In this document: in pieces, positions 25,293-34,176 of the stretch
How the letters are laid out: every line of letters begins with the position of its first letter
How positions within the stretch are numbered: position 1 is the stretch's first letter
NCBI RefSeq assembly: GCF_014472415.1
Contig: NZ_JACSZV010000019.1
Span: forward strand, 48,393 to 112,392
Direction of reading: 5' to 3'
Length of the DNA stretch: 64,000 bases
From: Pseudomonas sp. N40(2020)
Lineage (GTDB): Bacteria > Pseudomonadota > Gammaproteobacteria > Pseudomonadales > Pseudomonadaceae
Translations under genes and position numbers: made by a program
The notes under the pieces: generated by a model
Seen by the model: only the letters and a program-made list of their open reading frames with translations
What the model was told of the DNA's origin: nothing
The model's database searches: none

Positions 25293-26366
25293 ATGCACAT
25301 CAATCCTTACCTGTTTATATTGCCGCGCTCGCCAAATCAAATAGTATGGAATTACAAAGAACATACTCAATATGAACTGGACATTAACTATTCATCGCGC
25401 CTTGCCCAACTAATAAACAATCCAGACTTGTTCGACACACACAACATAATAGACACACAATTACTCAGCGCGGGCATTCTAACCATTTCAAAAATCGACA
25501 CCCCGCAATGGGGCTGGGATGAATTATCAAAGATCTATCATATCGGCACCCAAAACATTCCCTGCGAACACGCTCCTCAGAATATTCATGAGTGGTCCAG
25601 ACAATATCTGGCGCACTGCAACGAAGTATTGGCTAGCCCGGCTCCCGCGACAGAACGACCGCAGCATGAATCTGCACCGCGCATCGCCCTGCCCGTCCCC
25701 TGCGCACTGAGCAACGATAGCCTGAATAACGCGCTGCTCCAGCGAAAGACCTGTCGTTCCTTTACCGATGCAGCAATGACGCTCAGCGACGTCGGCACCC
25801 TGCTTTATCTTTCACTCGGTTATCTCCACGAGCGCGACATTGATCGCGACGACACCATCGCCCAAGACCTCGGCGCACGTCGCAGCAGTCCCTCCGGTGG
25901 CGGTCTGAACGCATGCGAAGGCTTTCTGCTGGTACAGAATGTCGAGGATCTGGAGCCCGGCATCTACGCCTATCACCCGGCGGAACACACCCTGAGCCGG
26001 GTTAATCCATTGCCAAAAGCGGCACCGGGCGATTTGCTCGGCGGCCAGCATTTCATCAACAACCTGCCGCTGGGGTTGTTCATCACGGCCCGAGTTGACC
26101 GGCTCTGGTGGAAGTACGCGCACTCACGGGCCTACCGCATGGCATTCGTCGAGGCCGGCCATCTGTCACAAACCTTTCAACTGGTTGCTACGGCGCTTGG
26201 CTTCAATACCTGGTTGACCGGCGCGTTTGCCGACAAGCAGGTCGAAACACTGCTCAAACTTGAGGAGAGCGCGGAACAGCCACTGTTCTTTGTCGGCTGC
26301 GGGAAAAGCGATGGACAGGCAATGTGCCAGGAAATGCGCGATCTGTTGCGTGAGGTCCGGACATGA
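25293..26366 (+). CDS. SagB-type FMN-dependent dehydrogenase
   Basis: This 357-residue protein has a C-terminal SagB/ThcOx nitroreductase-fold domain: LLQRKTCRSFTDAAMTLSDV, RRSSPSGGGLNACEGFLL, and AYRMAFVEAGHLSQTFQLVA. Such enzymes use FMN to oxidise azolines to azoles in modified peptides, but others act on small molecules. Residues 1 to about 115 form an N-terminal part I do not recognise. Its DNA (to about 25560) is clearly AT-richer, with codons such as ATA and TTA, than the rest of the gene. I prefer the ATG at 25293; a GTG at 25281 is the alternative. The stop overlaps the next start by 4 bp. Confidence 0.85.
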   Translation: MHINPYLFILPRSPNQIVWNYKEHTQYELDINYSSRLAQLINNPDLFDTHNIIDTQLLSAGILTISKIDTPQWGWDELSKIYHIGTQNIPCEHAPQNIHEWSRQYLAHCNEVLASPAPATERPQHESAPRIALPVPCALSNDSLNNALLQRKTCRSFTDAAMTLSDVGTLLYLSLGYLHERDIDRDDTIAQDLGARRSSPSGGGLNACEGFLLVQNVEDLEPGIYAYHPAEHTLSRVNPLPKAAPGDLLGGQHFINNLPLGLFITARVDRLWWKYAHSRAYRMAFVEAGHLSQTFQLVATALGFNTWLTGAFADKQVETLLKLEESAEQPLFFVGCGKSDGQAMCQEMRDLLREVRT

Positions 26367-27340
26367 CCCTGCTGATCCCGGATCCGCACGAAGTACCGGT
26401 GTCATGGGCGCTCAAGTTCACCTTGGGGGACTGGGACAGTCGAGCCTCGGTACGCAGCAGCACCCACGACTATCAACTGCCGGACGATGTGCAGCAACAA
26501 CTGCAAAGCCGCTACTGGTTCCCACCCGCCTTCCTGCCCTATCTGGCTCACCCAGCGATTCAGGCCGCGGGGCGCGAGGTATTGCATCGGCTGACGGCCA
26601 ATCACCTGGTGAATTTTCTCGACTACACCACGCTGCTCGAACATCGCATCGTCAATCGTGCGGTTGAAGTCATCGCGCATCGGGAGCTGCCCATTTACGT
26701 GCCGCTGCCAATGAAACACGCGGCGCTGCAGCTCTACACCGACGAGGGTTACCACGCGCTGTTCTCCAATCGTCTCGCGGAGCAGATCGCCGGGCTTTAC
26801 GGAATCACCGGACGGCCGACGATCCCCAAGCGGATCACCCGCATGAACGCACTGATCGCCCGTACCCCGGAGAAGAGCCGTGCACTGGCATGGTTTCTGC
26901 TCGGCTTCGTCTCGGAGACCATCATTGCCCGAGAGCTGCTGGACATCTGCCGCGACACTCTGGTGTCCAGCGTGAACGACATGCTGCGCGATCATCTGGC
27001 CGACGAAGCCCGCCACAGTCGCTACTTTGCCGAAGTGTTCCACTACTGCTGGCTGTCCATGAACAGCCGCCAGCGCACGTTCGTGAGCAGAACACTGCTG
27101 GAGATCATCGGGATTTTCTTCGAGGTCGACGAACGCTGGCTGCAACAGAGCCTGCGTGGCGCGGGTATCGCCGACAGCGACGTGATGGAGATTGTCGGCA
27201 GCATGGCGACGGTGCAAGCCAACCGCGCGCGTGCGCGATCAGGTTGCGTCGCTACGCTGGATGCATTGCGCAAGGCGGGATTTTTCGCCACGCCCCATAA
27301 CCAGACACTTTTTGCCAAGGCAGGACTGATCGATGGATAA
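26363..27340 (+). CDS. AurF-type diiron oxygenase
   Basis: This 325-residue protein matches the AurF / p-aminobenzoate N-oxygenase family of non-haem diiron enzymes. All seven metal ligands of that family appear in order: Glu in LLEHRIVN, Glu and His in TDEGYHALF, Glu in FVSETIIA, and His, Glu, His in HLADEARHSRYF. Known members turn aryl amines into nitro groups or hydroxylate other substrates. The first gene of the unit supplies a possible peptide substrate and the preceding gene a flavin oxidase. Overlaps both neighbours (4 bp and 8 bp), so the three enzyme/transport genes are one coupled operon. Confidence 0.85.
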   Translation: MTLLIPDPHEVPVSWALKFTLGDWDSRASVRSSTHDYQLPDDVQQQLQSRYWFPPAFLPYLAHPAIQAAGREVLHRLTANHLVNFLDYTTLLEHRIVNRAVEVIAHRELPIYVPLPMKHAALQLYTDEGYHALFSNRLAEQIAGLYGITGRPTIPKRITRMNALIARTPEKSRALAWFLLGFVSETIIARELLDICRDTLVSSVNDMLRDHLADEARHSRYFAEVFHYCWLSMNSRQRTFVSRTLLEIIGIFFEVDERWLQQSLRGAGIADSDVMEIVGSMATVQANRARARSGCVATLDALRKAGFFATPHNQTLFAKAGLIDG

Positions 27341-28565
27341 AGGAAAATCCGTGGCAACCGCCCGTCAACGTCGCGGGGCTGTCAGCCTGTTGCTCGCAAT
27401 GGTGCTGCTCGGCGTGTTTCCACTGGATGTCCTGCTGCCTTCGTTTCCGGCACTGGCCGCGCACTTTCGCAGCACACCGGCGGACATCGCGCTGTCGATC
27501 AGTCTGTTCGCCGTAGGTATCGCGTTTGCCCAGCTGTTGATAGGCCCGCTGTCCGACGTGATCGGGCGCAAGGGCTTGTTGCTCGCCGGCATGAGCGTAT
27601 CGATGCTCGGTGCCGTCGGTTGCGTGATAACCAGCGATTACGCACTTTTCCTGATGTTCCGGGTAGTACAGGCCGTGGGGTGCGGCTGCTTCGTGCTGTC
27701 CCAGGCACTGGTGCAGGATCTGTTCGAAGGTGAGGAGCGTGATCGCCTGCGCATCCTGATGGTCACGGCTACCGGGATTTTCATCTCGGTATCGCCGCTG
27801 GCCGGCACTTTTCTGCAAGCCACCCTCGGCTGGCGCGGCAGCTTCTGGGTGTTCACTGCGCTGGCTGCCGCGGTGTTGCTCAAGGCCTGGGTTTTCCTGG
27901 AGAACACCCGCCCCGCGGCCAGTGGCCCTCCCCTGAGTTTCCTCAGGGCCTATCGACGGGTGTTGGGAGATTTCGACTTCGTCGGCTACTGGCTGATTTC
28001 AGCCTTTGCGTTCGCCTGCCATTTCTCGTTTATCGTCATTTCACCGCTGATATTCATGGACCAGCTGCAATTGTCGGCCTATGACTTTTCGCTGATCCTG
28101 CTGGCGTATGGCGCCGCGTATGTCGTGGGGGGCATCATCGCCACCTTACTGAATCGACGTATCACGCCGAGCCGACAAATCATCACCGGGCTAAGCCTGA
28201 TCCTGCTGTCGGGACTGGCGATGCTGTATCTGGCGGCCAACCATGTACTGGCCCCCGCGACAGTGCTGATTCCGATGCTGATCTGCACCGCCGGCACCAC
28301 CATTGCGCGCCCGGCTGCCACCTCACGGGCCATGGGCCTGTTTCCCGAAAATGCCGGCACTTCAGCCTCGGCCGGCAGCACGATCATCTTCATCTGCGGC
28401 GGACTGATCAGTGCGTTGATCAGCCTCAGCCCGACCAATCTGCAATCGACGCTGGGCTACAGCTTCGTGTTGCTCAGCAGCATCGCGCTGATGCTCAACA
28501 GCCGGATCAGCCAGCGCGCCAGGAACCTGCAGGCCATTGCGATCGCGCAGACCGGTAGCGATTAA
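27333..28565 (+). CDS. MFS transporter, Bcr/CflA-like drug exporter
   Basis: This 410-residue protein has about twelve membrane segments and belongs to the major facilitator superfamily, DHA1 drug/H+ antiporter type. Motif A is present as GPLSDVIGRKGLLLAG and motif C-like Gly/Pro spacing in helix 5 (MVTATGIFISVSPLAGTFLQ). Its start overlaps the oxygenase stop by 8 bp, so it most likely exports the product of the two oxidoreductases and may give self-resistance. It is the last gene of the cassette; ilvD starts 256 bp later. Confidence 0.88.
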   Translation: MDKGKSVATARQRRGAVSLLLAMVLLGVFPLDVLLPSFPALAAHFRSTPADIALSISLFAVGIAFAQLLIGPLSDVIGRKGLLLAGMSVSMLGAVGCVITSDYALFLMFRVVQAVGCGCFVLSQALVQDLFEGEERDRLRILMVTATGIFISVSPLAGTFLQATLGWRGSFWVFTALAAAVLLKAWVFLENTRPAASGPPLSFLRAYRRVLGDFDFVGYWLISAFAFACHFSFIVISPLIFMDQLQLSAYDFSLILLAYGAAYVVGGIIATLLNRRITPSRQIITGLSLILLSGLAMLYLAANHVLAPATVLIPMLICTAGTTIARPAATSRAMGLFPENAGTSASAGSTIIFICGGLISALISLSPTNLQSTLGYSFVLLSSIALMLNSRISQRARNLQAIAIAQTGSD

Positions 28566-28821
28566 ACCTGCCGGTCGTCATGCCACTCGCACCGTCGGCA
28601 CGGGAACAACGCTTTGCGCCATTCCCTCCAGACGCCAGCGGTGTAGAATCGCCTGATTCATCGCCATTCATCCCCCGGCGGGTTTATGAGCTCAGGCTGA
28701 GGCAAGCGGCGATCCCGCAAAGTCATCGGCAACTTCAGGACACACGGCCATTTCTGAGTGTTCCAGACGTCAATAGAAGCTCACTCCCCTTTGATACCTG
28801 ATTAGCCGCCCGGAGTGCTCC

Positions 28822-30663
28822 ATGCCAGATTACCGCTCGAAAACATCCACCCACGGCCGCAACATGGCCGGCGCCCGCGCACTGTGGCGTGCCACCGGGA
28901 TGAAAGATGACGACTTCAAAAAGCCGATCATCGCCATTGCCAACTCCTTCACCCAGTTCGTGCCGGGCCACGTCCACCTGAAAGACCTGGGCCAACTGGT
29001 TGCCCGCGAAATCGAGCGCGCCGGTGGCGTTGCCAAGGAATTCAACACCATCGCCGTGGATGACGGCATCGCCATGGGTCACGACGGCATGCTTTATTCG
29101 CTGCCGAGCCGCGAGATCATTGCCGACTCCGTCGAATACATGGTCAACGCCCACTGCGCCGACGCCATCGTCTGCATCTCCAACTGCGACAAGATCACCC
29201 CCGGCATGTTGATGGCTGCCTTGCGCCTGAACATTCCGGTGATCTTCGTTTCCGGCGGTCCGATGGAAGCCGGCAAGACCAAACTCGCTTCTCACGGCCT
29301 CGACCTCGTCGACGCCATGGTGATCGCCGCCGACTCCAGCGCTTCTGACGAGAAAGTCGCTGAATACGAGCGTAGCGCCTGCCCGACCTGCGGTTCGTGC
29401 TCCGGCATGTTCACCGCCAACTCGATGAACTGCCTGACCGAAGCCCTGGGCCTCGCACTGCCGGGCAACGGTTCGACCCTCGCCACCCACAGCGACCGCG
29501 AACAACTGTTCCTGCAGGCCGGCCGCACCATCGTCGAGCTGTGCAAGCGTTACTACGGCGAGAACGATGAATCGGTTCTGCCGCGCAACATCGCCAACTT
29601 CAAGGCGTTCGAGAACGCAATGATGCTCGACATCGCCATGGGCGGCTCGACCAACACCATCCTGCACTTGCTGGCGGCTGCCCAGGAAGCCGAGATCGAT
29701 TTCGACCTGCGCGATATCGACCGTCTCTCGCGCAGCGTTCCACAACTGTGCAAGGTTGCGCCGAACATCCAGAAGTACCACATGGAAGACGTGCACCGCG
29801 CTGGGGGTATCTTCAGCATCCTCGGTTCGCTGGCCCGTGGCGGCTTGCTGCACACCGACCTGCCGACCGTGCACAGCCGCAGCATGGAAGAAGCCATCGC
29901 CAAGTGGGACATCACCCAGACCACCGATGAAGCGGTGCATCATTTCTTCAAGGCAGGTCCTGGCGGCATCCCGACCCAGACCGCGTTCAGCCAGTCGACT
30001 CGCTGGGAAACTCTGGACGATGACCGTGAAAACGGCTGCATCCGCAGTTTTGAACACGCTTACTCGCAAGAAGGTGGCTTGGCCGTGCTGTACGGCAACA
30101 TCGCCCTGGACGGCTGCGTGGTGAAAACCGCCGGTGTCGACGAGTCGATCCACGTCTTCGAAGGCAACGCGAAGATCTTCGAGAGCCAGGACAGCGCCGT
30201 ACGCGGCATCCTCGCCGACGAAGTGAAGGCGGGTGACATCGTCATCATTCGCTACGAAGGCCCGAAAGGCGGCCCGGGCATGCAGGAAATGCTTTACCCG
30301 ACCTCGTACCTGAAATCCAAAGGCCTGGGCAAAGATTGCGCCCTGCTCACCGATGGTCGCTTCTCCGGCGGCACCTCGGGTCTGTCCATCGGCCACGCCT
30401 CGCCAGAGGCTGCGGCCGGCGGCGCGATCGGTCTGGTGCAGGACGGCGACAAAGTGCTGATCGACATTCCGAACCGCTCGATCAACCTGTTGGTCAGCGA
30501 CGAAGAACTGGCTGCACGCCGCGCCGAACAGGACAAGAAGGGCTGGAAACCTGTTGAAGTGCGTCCACGTAAAGTGACCACCGCGCTTAAGGCATACGCC
30601 CTGCTGGCGACCAGTGCCGACAAGGGTGCTGTGCGTAACAAGGCGATGCTCGACGGGTTGTAA
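28822..30663 (+). CDS. ilvD: Dihydroxy-acid dehydratase IlvD
   Basis: IlvD dehydrates 2,3-dihydroxyisovalerate and its methylvalerate homologue in valine, isoleucine and leucine synthesis. The 613-residue product begins [20 protein letters not shown] and shows the Fe-S cysteine regions [12 protein letters not shown] and [19 protein letters not shown], plus [19 protein letters not shown] near the C-terminus. Length matches E. coli IlvD. CGGAG precedes the ATG. It is monocistronic, ending in an intrinsic terminator. Confidence 0.98.
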   Translation: MPDYRSKTSTHGRNMAGARALWRATGMKDDDFKKPIIAIANSFTQFVPGHVHLKDLGQLVAREIERAGGVAKEFNTIAVDDGIAMGHDGMLYSLPSREIIADSVEYMVNAHCADAIVCISNCDKITPGMLMAALRLNIPVIFVSGGPMEAGKTKLASHGLDLVDAMVIAADSSASDEKVAEYERSACPTCGSCSGMFTANSMNCLTEALGLALPGNGSTLATHSDREQLFLQAGRTIVELCKRYYGENDESVLPRNIANFKAFENAMMLDIAMGGSTNTILHLLAAAQEAEIDFDLRDIDRLSRSVPQLCKVAPNIQKYHMEDVHRAGGIFSILGSLARGGLLHTDLPTVHSRSMEEAIAKWDITQTTDEAVHHFFKAGPGGIPTQTAFSQSTRWETLDDDRENGCIRSFEHAYSQEGGLAVLYGNIALDGCVVKTAGVDESIHVFEGNAKIFESQDSAVRGILADEVKAGDIVIIRYEGPKGGPGMQEMLYPTSYLKSKGLGKDCALLTDGRFSGGTSGLSIGHASPEAAAGGAIGLVQDGDKVLIDIPNRSINLLVSDEELAARRAEQDKKGWKPVEVRPRKVTTALKAYALLATSADKGAVRNKAMLDGL

Positions 30664-30681
30664 GCGTCAAATCGCCGAAAC

Positions 30682-30713
30682 AAAAATGCCCCGCCAAGTG
30701 CGGGGCATTTTTT
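30682..30713. terminator. Rho-independent terminator after ilvD
   Basis: AAAATGCCCCGC pairs with GCGGGGCATTTT around a 5-nt loop and is followed by T6, 19 bp past the ilvD stop. Upstream A5 could make it work for transcripts from the right as well. Confidence 0.92.
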
Positions 30714-30746
30714 ATCCAGCCGATTTAGACGGTGACCATGAGGGCC

Positions 30747-30770
30747 CCATCGCTGGCAAGCCAGCGATGG
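30747..30770. repeat. Short palindromic REP between ilvD and pchP
   Basis: CCATCGCTGG and CCAGCGATGG are perfect 10-bp arms around CAAG. This is the head-to-head core of the GGCAAGCCAGC class of REP seen in pairs at 38741, 51210 and 54905. Confidence 0.75.
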
Positions 30771-30783
30771 GAGCGACTCGGTC

Positions 30784-31845
30784 TTACTGAATCTCCTCCG
30801 GCTTGACGATCACCCAGCTCTTGTCCGCCGTCACCGGCAAACCTTCCTTGGCCTGCGCTGCCGCGTGCTTGGCCATCATGCCGTTTAGCTGGGCCATGTA
30901 TTTGTCCTTGCGGTTGATCCACAAGTGAATACCGCCCTTGGCCACATCGACATCGTGGAACAGCATGTAGCCGTCACTGGTTGGCGTATCGCCGCCTACC
31001 AGAACCGGTTTTTTCCACTCATCGATGTAGGTCAGAATCGCCGCGTGCTTGCCGGCCATCCAGGTCGCCGGGGTCCACAGGTACGGGGTCAATTCGAGGC
31101 CGAGGTTGGCCTTCTCGTCATACTTGCCGGCGGTGATCTGCTTGCGCGCGGTGGTCAGTTCGCCAGTCTTCGGATCCTTGAGCAGCAGCGACACGCCGAT
31201 GACGTTCTGCGGTTTGACGTTGTAGCCATACTTCGGATCGGCCGCGACCATGCGCACCAGTTCTTCGGAGGCCGCGGTCATCACGTAGACTTCGATGCCG
31301 TTCTCCATCAACTTGTTGTAGAGCTCTTGCTGACCGGTGAAGATCTTCGGCGGATTGACGTCGAGCTTCTTGACCACATCGCCTTCGTAATACGTCGCCG
31401 GCACCGGCTTGCCCGAGGTCATCAGCTCATCGACATAGCCTTTGAGTTCCTTGAGGGTGAAGCCGGAGAACACCTGCGCCACCCACGGGTAGCAGACCAT
31501 GTCGTCGACTTCGCACAGACGATAGTAGTAACTGAACAGGCTTTCCTTGTGGTCGGCGGTGTCCTTGAACGGCATCAGTTTCAGGGAAGGATCGAGTTTG
31601 TCGCGGGTGATCAGGCCCTTGTTTTCCATAAACGGCAGCAAGGATTCTTCAAGGTCGTAGCGGTAACTGGTGTTGTCCATGTCGAACACCGCGTAGTTAC
31701 CCTTGTTGGCGTTGGCGGCGATCATCGCATCCAGTGCCTTGGCCTGATCGACCGGCCAGTGTTTGAGGTCAGTGGCGAAAGCCTGACCGGCCAGGCCCAA
31801 ACCTACCGTCAGTGCGACAGCCAGAAATTTCGGTGCGAATTTCAT
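30784..31845 (-). CDS. pchP: Phosphorylcholine phosphatase PchP
   Basis: This 353-residue secreted HAD-family phosphatase has a signal peptide (MKFAPKFLAVALTVGLGLAGQAFA) and the HAD nucleophile motif FDMDNTSYRYDLEESLLP. It closely resembles P. aeruginosa PchP, which releases phosphate from phosphorylcholine in the periplasm and supports growth on choline. HAD motif II is in VMTAAS and motif IV in VGGDTPTSDGYMLF. It is monocistronic and convergent with ilvD. No choline catabolic genes are beside it. Confidence 0.88.
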   Translation of the reverse strand: MKFAPKFLAVALTVGLGLAGQAFATDLKHWPVDQAKALDAMIAANANKGNYAVFDMDNTSYRYDLEESLLPFMENKGLITRDKLDPSLKLMPFKDTADHKESLFSYYYRLCEVDDMVCYPWVAQVFSGFTLKELKGYVDELMTSGKPVPATYYEGDVVKKLDVNPPKIFTGQQELYNKLMENGIEVYVMTAASEELVRMVAADPKYGYNVKPQNVIGVSLLLKDPKTGELTTARKQITAGKYDEKANLGLELTPYLWTPATWMAGKHAAILTYIDEWKKPVLVGGDTPTSDGYMLFHDVDVAKGGIHLWINRKDKYMAQLNGMMAKHAAAQAKEGLPVTADKSWVIVKPEEIQ

Positions 31846-32086
31846 CGATGCTTTCTCCCTGAGCTAAAGACATCGACGCTAACAAATAAGTGTGACAGCC
31901 CTCGTCTGTCAGCGACCGTCCACGTCCCCATCGCGCCAGATGCATTCCCGAGAGCGACGCGCGCTTATTCCAAAAGCGACTATCACCATACGTTTTTGGT
32001 ATTAATTCATTGGAAATCAAACTGTTAGGCTTGCCGGTTCGCAGCAGCCCCGGAAGGCTGCTGGCAAAGTCTTTCCTGGAGATCTC

Positions 32087-33478
32087 ATGAATCTACCGCT
32101 GATTCTCAACCTGCTGGTGTTCCTCGCCCTGCTCTTCGGTCTGGCGCAAACCCGCCACACCTCGTGGAGCCTGGCGAAAAAAGTCCTGCTCGCGCTGGTG
32201 TTGGGCGTAGCGTTCGGCGTGGCTCTGCACACCATTTACGGTGCAGGCAACCCGGTGCTGAAAGCCTCTATCGGCTGGTTCGATCTGGTCGGTAACGGTT
32301 ACGTGCAATTGCTGCAAATGATCGTCATCCCGCTGGTGTTCGCCTCGATCCTCAGCGCCGTGGCACGTCTGCACAACGCTTCGTCGCTGGGCAAGATCAG
32401 CTTCCTGACCATCGGCACGCTGCTGTTCACCACGGCGATTGCGGCGCTGATAGGCATCGGCCTGACCAACCTGTTCGGCCTCACCGCCGAAGGTCTGGTC
32501 GCCGGCACGCAGGAAATGGCCCGTCTGCAAACCATTCAGAACGACTACGCCGGCAAGGTCGCCGACCTGAATGTGCCGCAACTGTTGCTGTCGTTCATCC
32601 CGCAGAACCCGTTCGCCGATCTGGCGCGGGCCAAGCCGACCTCAATCATCAGCGTGGTGATCTTCGCCGCGTTCCTGGGGGTTGCCGCGCTGCAACTGCT
32701 CAAGGATGACGTCGAGAAAGGTCAGAAAGTGATCAACGCCATCGACACCCTGCAAGCCTGGGTGATGCGTCTGGTGCGCCTGGTGATGAAGCTGACCCCG
32801 TATGGCGTGCTGGCGCTGATGACCAAAGTGGTCGCCGGCTCCAACTTGCAAGACATCATCAAGCTCGGCAGTTTCGTGGTGGTGTCGTACCTCGGTCTGG
32901 GCCTGATGTTTGTTGTACACGGCTTGCTGGTGTCGGCGGCCGGGATCAACCCGCTGCGTTTCTTCCGCAAGATCTGGCCAGTGCTGACATTTGCGTTCAC
33001 AAGCCGCTCCAGCGCCGCAAGCATTCCGCTGAGCATTGAAGCGCAGACGCGTCGTCTGGGCATTCCACAATCGGTGGCCAGTTTTGCGGCTTCGTTCGGT
33101 GCGACCATCGGCCAGAACGGTTGCGCGGGTCTGTACCCGGCGATGTTGGCGGTGATGGTTGCGCCGACCGTGGGCATCAACCCGCTGGATCCGCTGTGGA
33201 TCGCGACGCTGGTGGCGATTGTCACGCTGAGTTCGGCCGGTGTGGCGGGCGTGGGTGGCGGTGCGACGTTTGCCGCGCTGATCGTGCTGCCGGCGATGGG
33301 CTTGCCGGTTTCACTGGTGGCGTTGCTGATTTCGGTCGAGCCGCTGATCGACATGGGTCGCACGGCGTTGAACGTGAGTGGTTCGATTACTGCCGGTGCG
33401 ATTACCAGCCAGGTGATGCAGCAGACCGATAAAGAGTTGCTGGATGCGGATGAGCATGCGGAGTTGGCGCAGGCTTAA
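32087..33478 (+). CDS. tcyP: L-cystine/dicarboxylate-type symporter TcyP (YdjN-like)
   Basis: This 463-residue sodium/proton symporter of the dicarboxylate/amino acid:cation (DAACS) family has the characteristic [18 protein letters not shown], a Ser-rich re-entrant loop ([16 protein letters not shown]) and [19 protein letters not shown]. Cystine transporters of the YdjN/TcyP branch share the N-terminus [20 protein letters not shown]. Eight membrane segments are expected. A GGAG site is upstream. Substrate is inferred from similarity; other dicarboxylate carriers have the same fold. Confidence 0.85.
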   Translation: MNLPLILNLLVFLALLFGLAQTRHTSWSLAKKVLLALVLGVAFGVALHTIYGAGNPVLKASIGWFDLVGNGYVQLLQMIVIPLVFASILSAVARLHNASSLGKISFLTIGTLLFTTAIAALIGIGLTNLFGLTAEGLVAGTQEMARLQTIQNDYAGKVADLNVPQLLLSFIPQNPFADLARAKPTSIISVVIFAAFLGVAALQLLKDDVEKGQKVINAIDTLQAWVMRLVRLVMKLTPYGVLALMTKVVAGSNLQDIIKLGSFVVVSYLGLGLMFVVHGLLVSAAGINPLRFFRKIWPVLTFAFTSRSSAASIPLSIEAQTRRLGIPQSVASFAASFGATIGQNGCAGLYPAMLAVMVAPTVGINPLDPLWIATLVAIVTLSSAGVAGVGGGATFAALIVLPAMGLPVSLVALLISVEPLIDMGRTALNVSGSITAGAITSQVMQQTDKELLDADEHAELAQA

Positions 33479-33500
33479 GTAGCGCCTGAAAGACCGCTTT

Positions 33501-33562
33501 CGCGAGCGGGCTCGCTCCTACAATTGGAATGCGTTCCCTTGTAGGAGTGAGCCTGCTCGCGA
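33501..33562. repeat. Paired inverted REP between tcyP and folA
   Basis: Inverted arms with the core GCGAGC(G/A)GGCTCGCTCCTAC flank a 15-bp spacer (33524-33538). One mismatch or so separates the arms. It fills the gap between two convergent genes. Confidence 0.82.
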
Positions 33563-33567
33563 TGCTT

Positions 33568-34080
33568 TTAAGCTCGATAAAAAACTTCGAAACGGTAGGA
33601 AGGTTTATCGCCCTCGGCAGCGATCTGCTTGAAGGTTTTCTGCTCCCAATCGAATGCGCTGAATTCAGGAAACCAAGCATCCCCTTCTGGGCTTAAATTC
33701 ACACGGGTCAAATACAAACGATCTGCATGTGGTAATGCCTGCGCATAAAGTTGCGCGCCACCGATCAACATCAACTCATCTGCACCTTGTTCTAAGGCCC
33801 ACTCCTCTGCCCGAGCCACTGCGGCTTCTAGGGAAGAGAAAACTTCTGCCCCTTCGAGATGCAGATCCGCTTGTCGACTTACGACAATATTCAAACGACC
33901 GGGAAGCGGACGCCCCAAAGAATCCCAAGTCTTGCGCCCCATGATGATCGGTTTGCCAAGAGTCGTTTCTTTGAAGTACTTGAAATCACCCGGCAGGTGC
34001 CAAGGCATGCTGTTATTCACGCCAATCACTCGGTTATCACCGAGAGCAGCGATCAGACACAAAGGAAGAGTATTGTTCAT
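33568..34080 (-). CDS. folA: Dihydrofolate reductase FolA
   Basis: FolA reduces dihydrofolate to tetrahydrofolate with NADPH. The 170-residue product has the substrate loop LIAALGDNRVIGVNNSMPWHLPGDFKYFK (in two parts IAALGDNRVIG and MPWHLPGDF), the NADPH segment IIMGRKTWDSLGRPLPGR and LMLIGGAQLYAQAL. The catalytic acid is the Asp in PGDF. Length is normal for a chromosomal DHFR. It pairs in pathway with thyA at 47614, which makes dihydrofolate. Confidence 0.96.
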   Translation of the reverse strand: MNNTLPLCLIAALGDNRVIGVNNSMPWHLPGDFKYFKETTLGKPIIMGRKTWDSLGRPLPGRLNIVVSRQADLHLEGAEVFSSLEAAVARAEEWALEQGADELMLIGGAQLYAQALPHADRLYLTRVNLSPEGDAWFPEFSAFDWEQKTFKQIAAEGDKPSYRFEVFYRA

Positions 34081-34176
34081 TCGAATGAGGATACCAGAGC
34101 TTCGGCATCCCGCAACTTGCCCCGACCAGTGCCACAGCGGTTATGCTCACGGCTCAATTGAGCGACGGGATGCCGC

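Noticed and set aside
25293..26366. SagB-type gene as evidence for a thiazole/oxazole (TOMM) cluster
   Set aside because: No YcaO cyclodehydratase or E1-like partner is nearby, and the candidate peptide has no Cys and few Ser/Thr.
28566..28821. A possible short gene or attenuator between the MFS gene and ilvD
   Set aside because: Small open frames there have no ribosome-binding site, and no branched-chain-residue leader peptide or terminator-type hairpin is visible.
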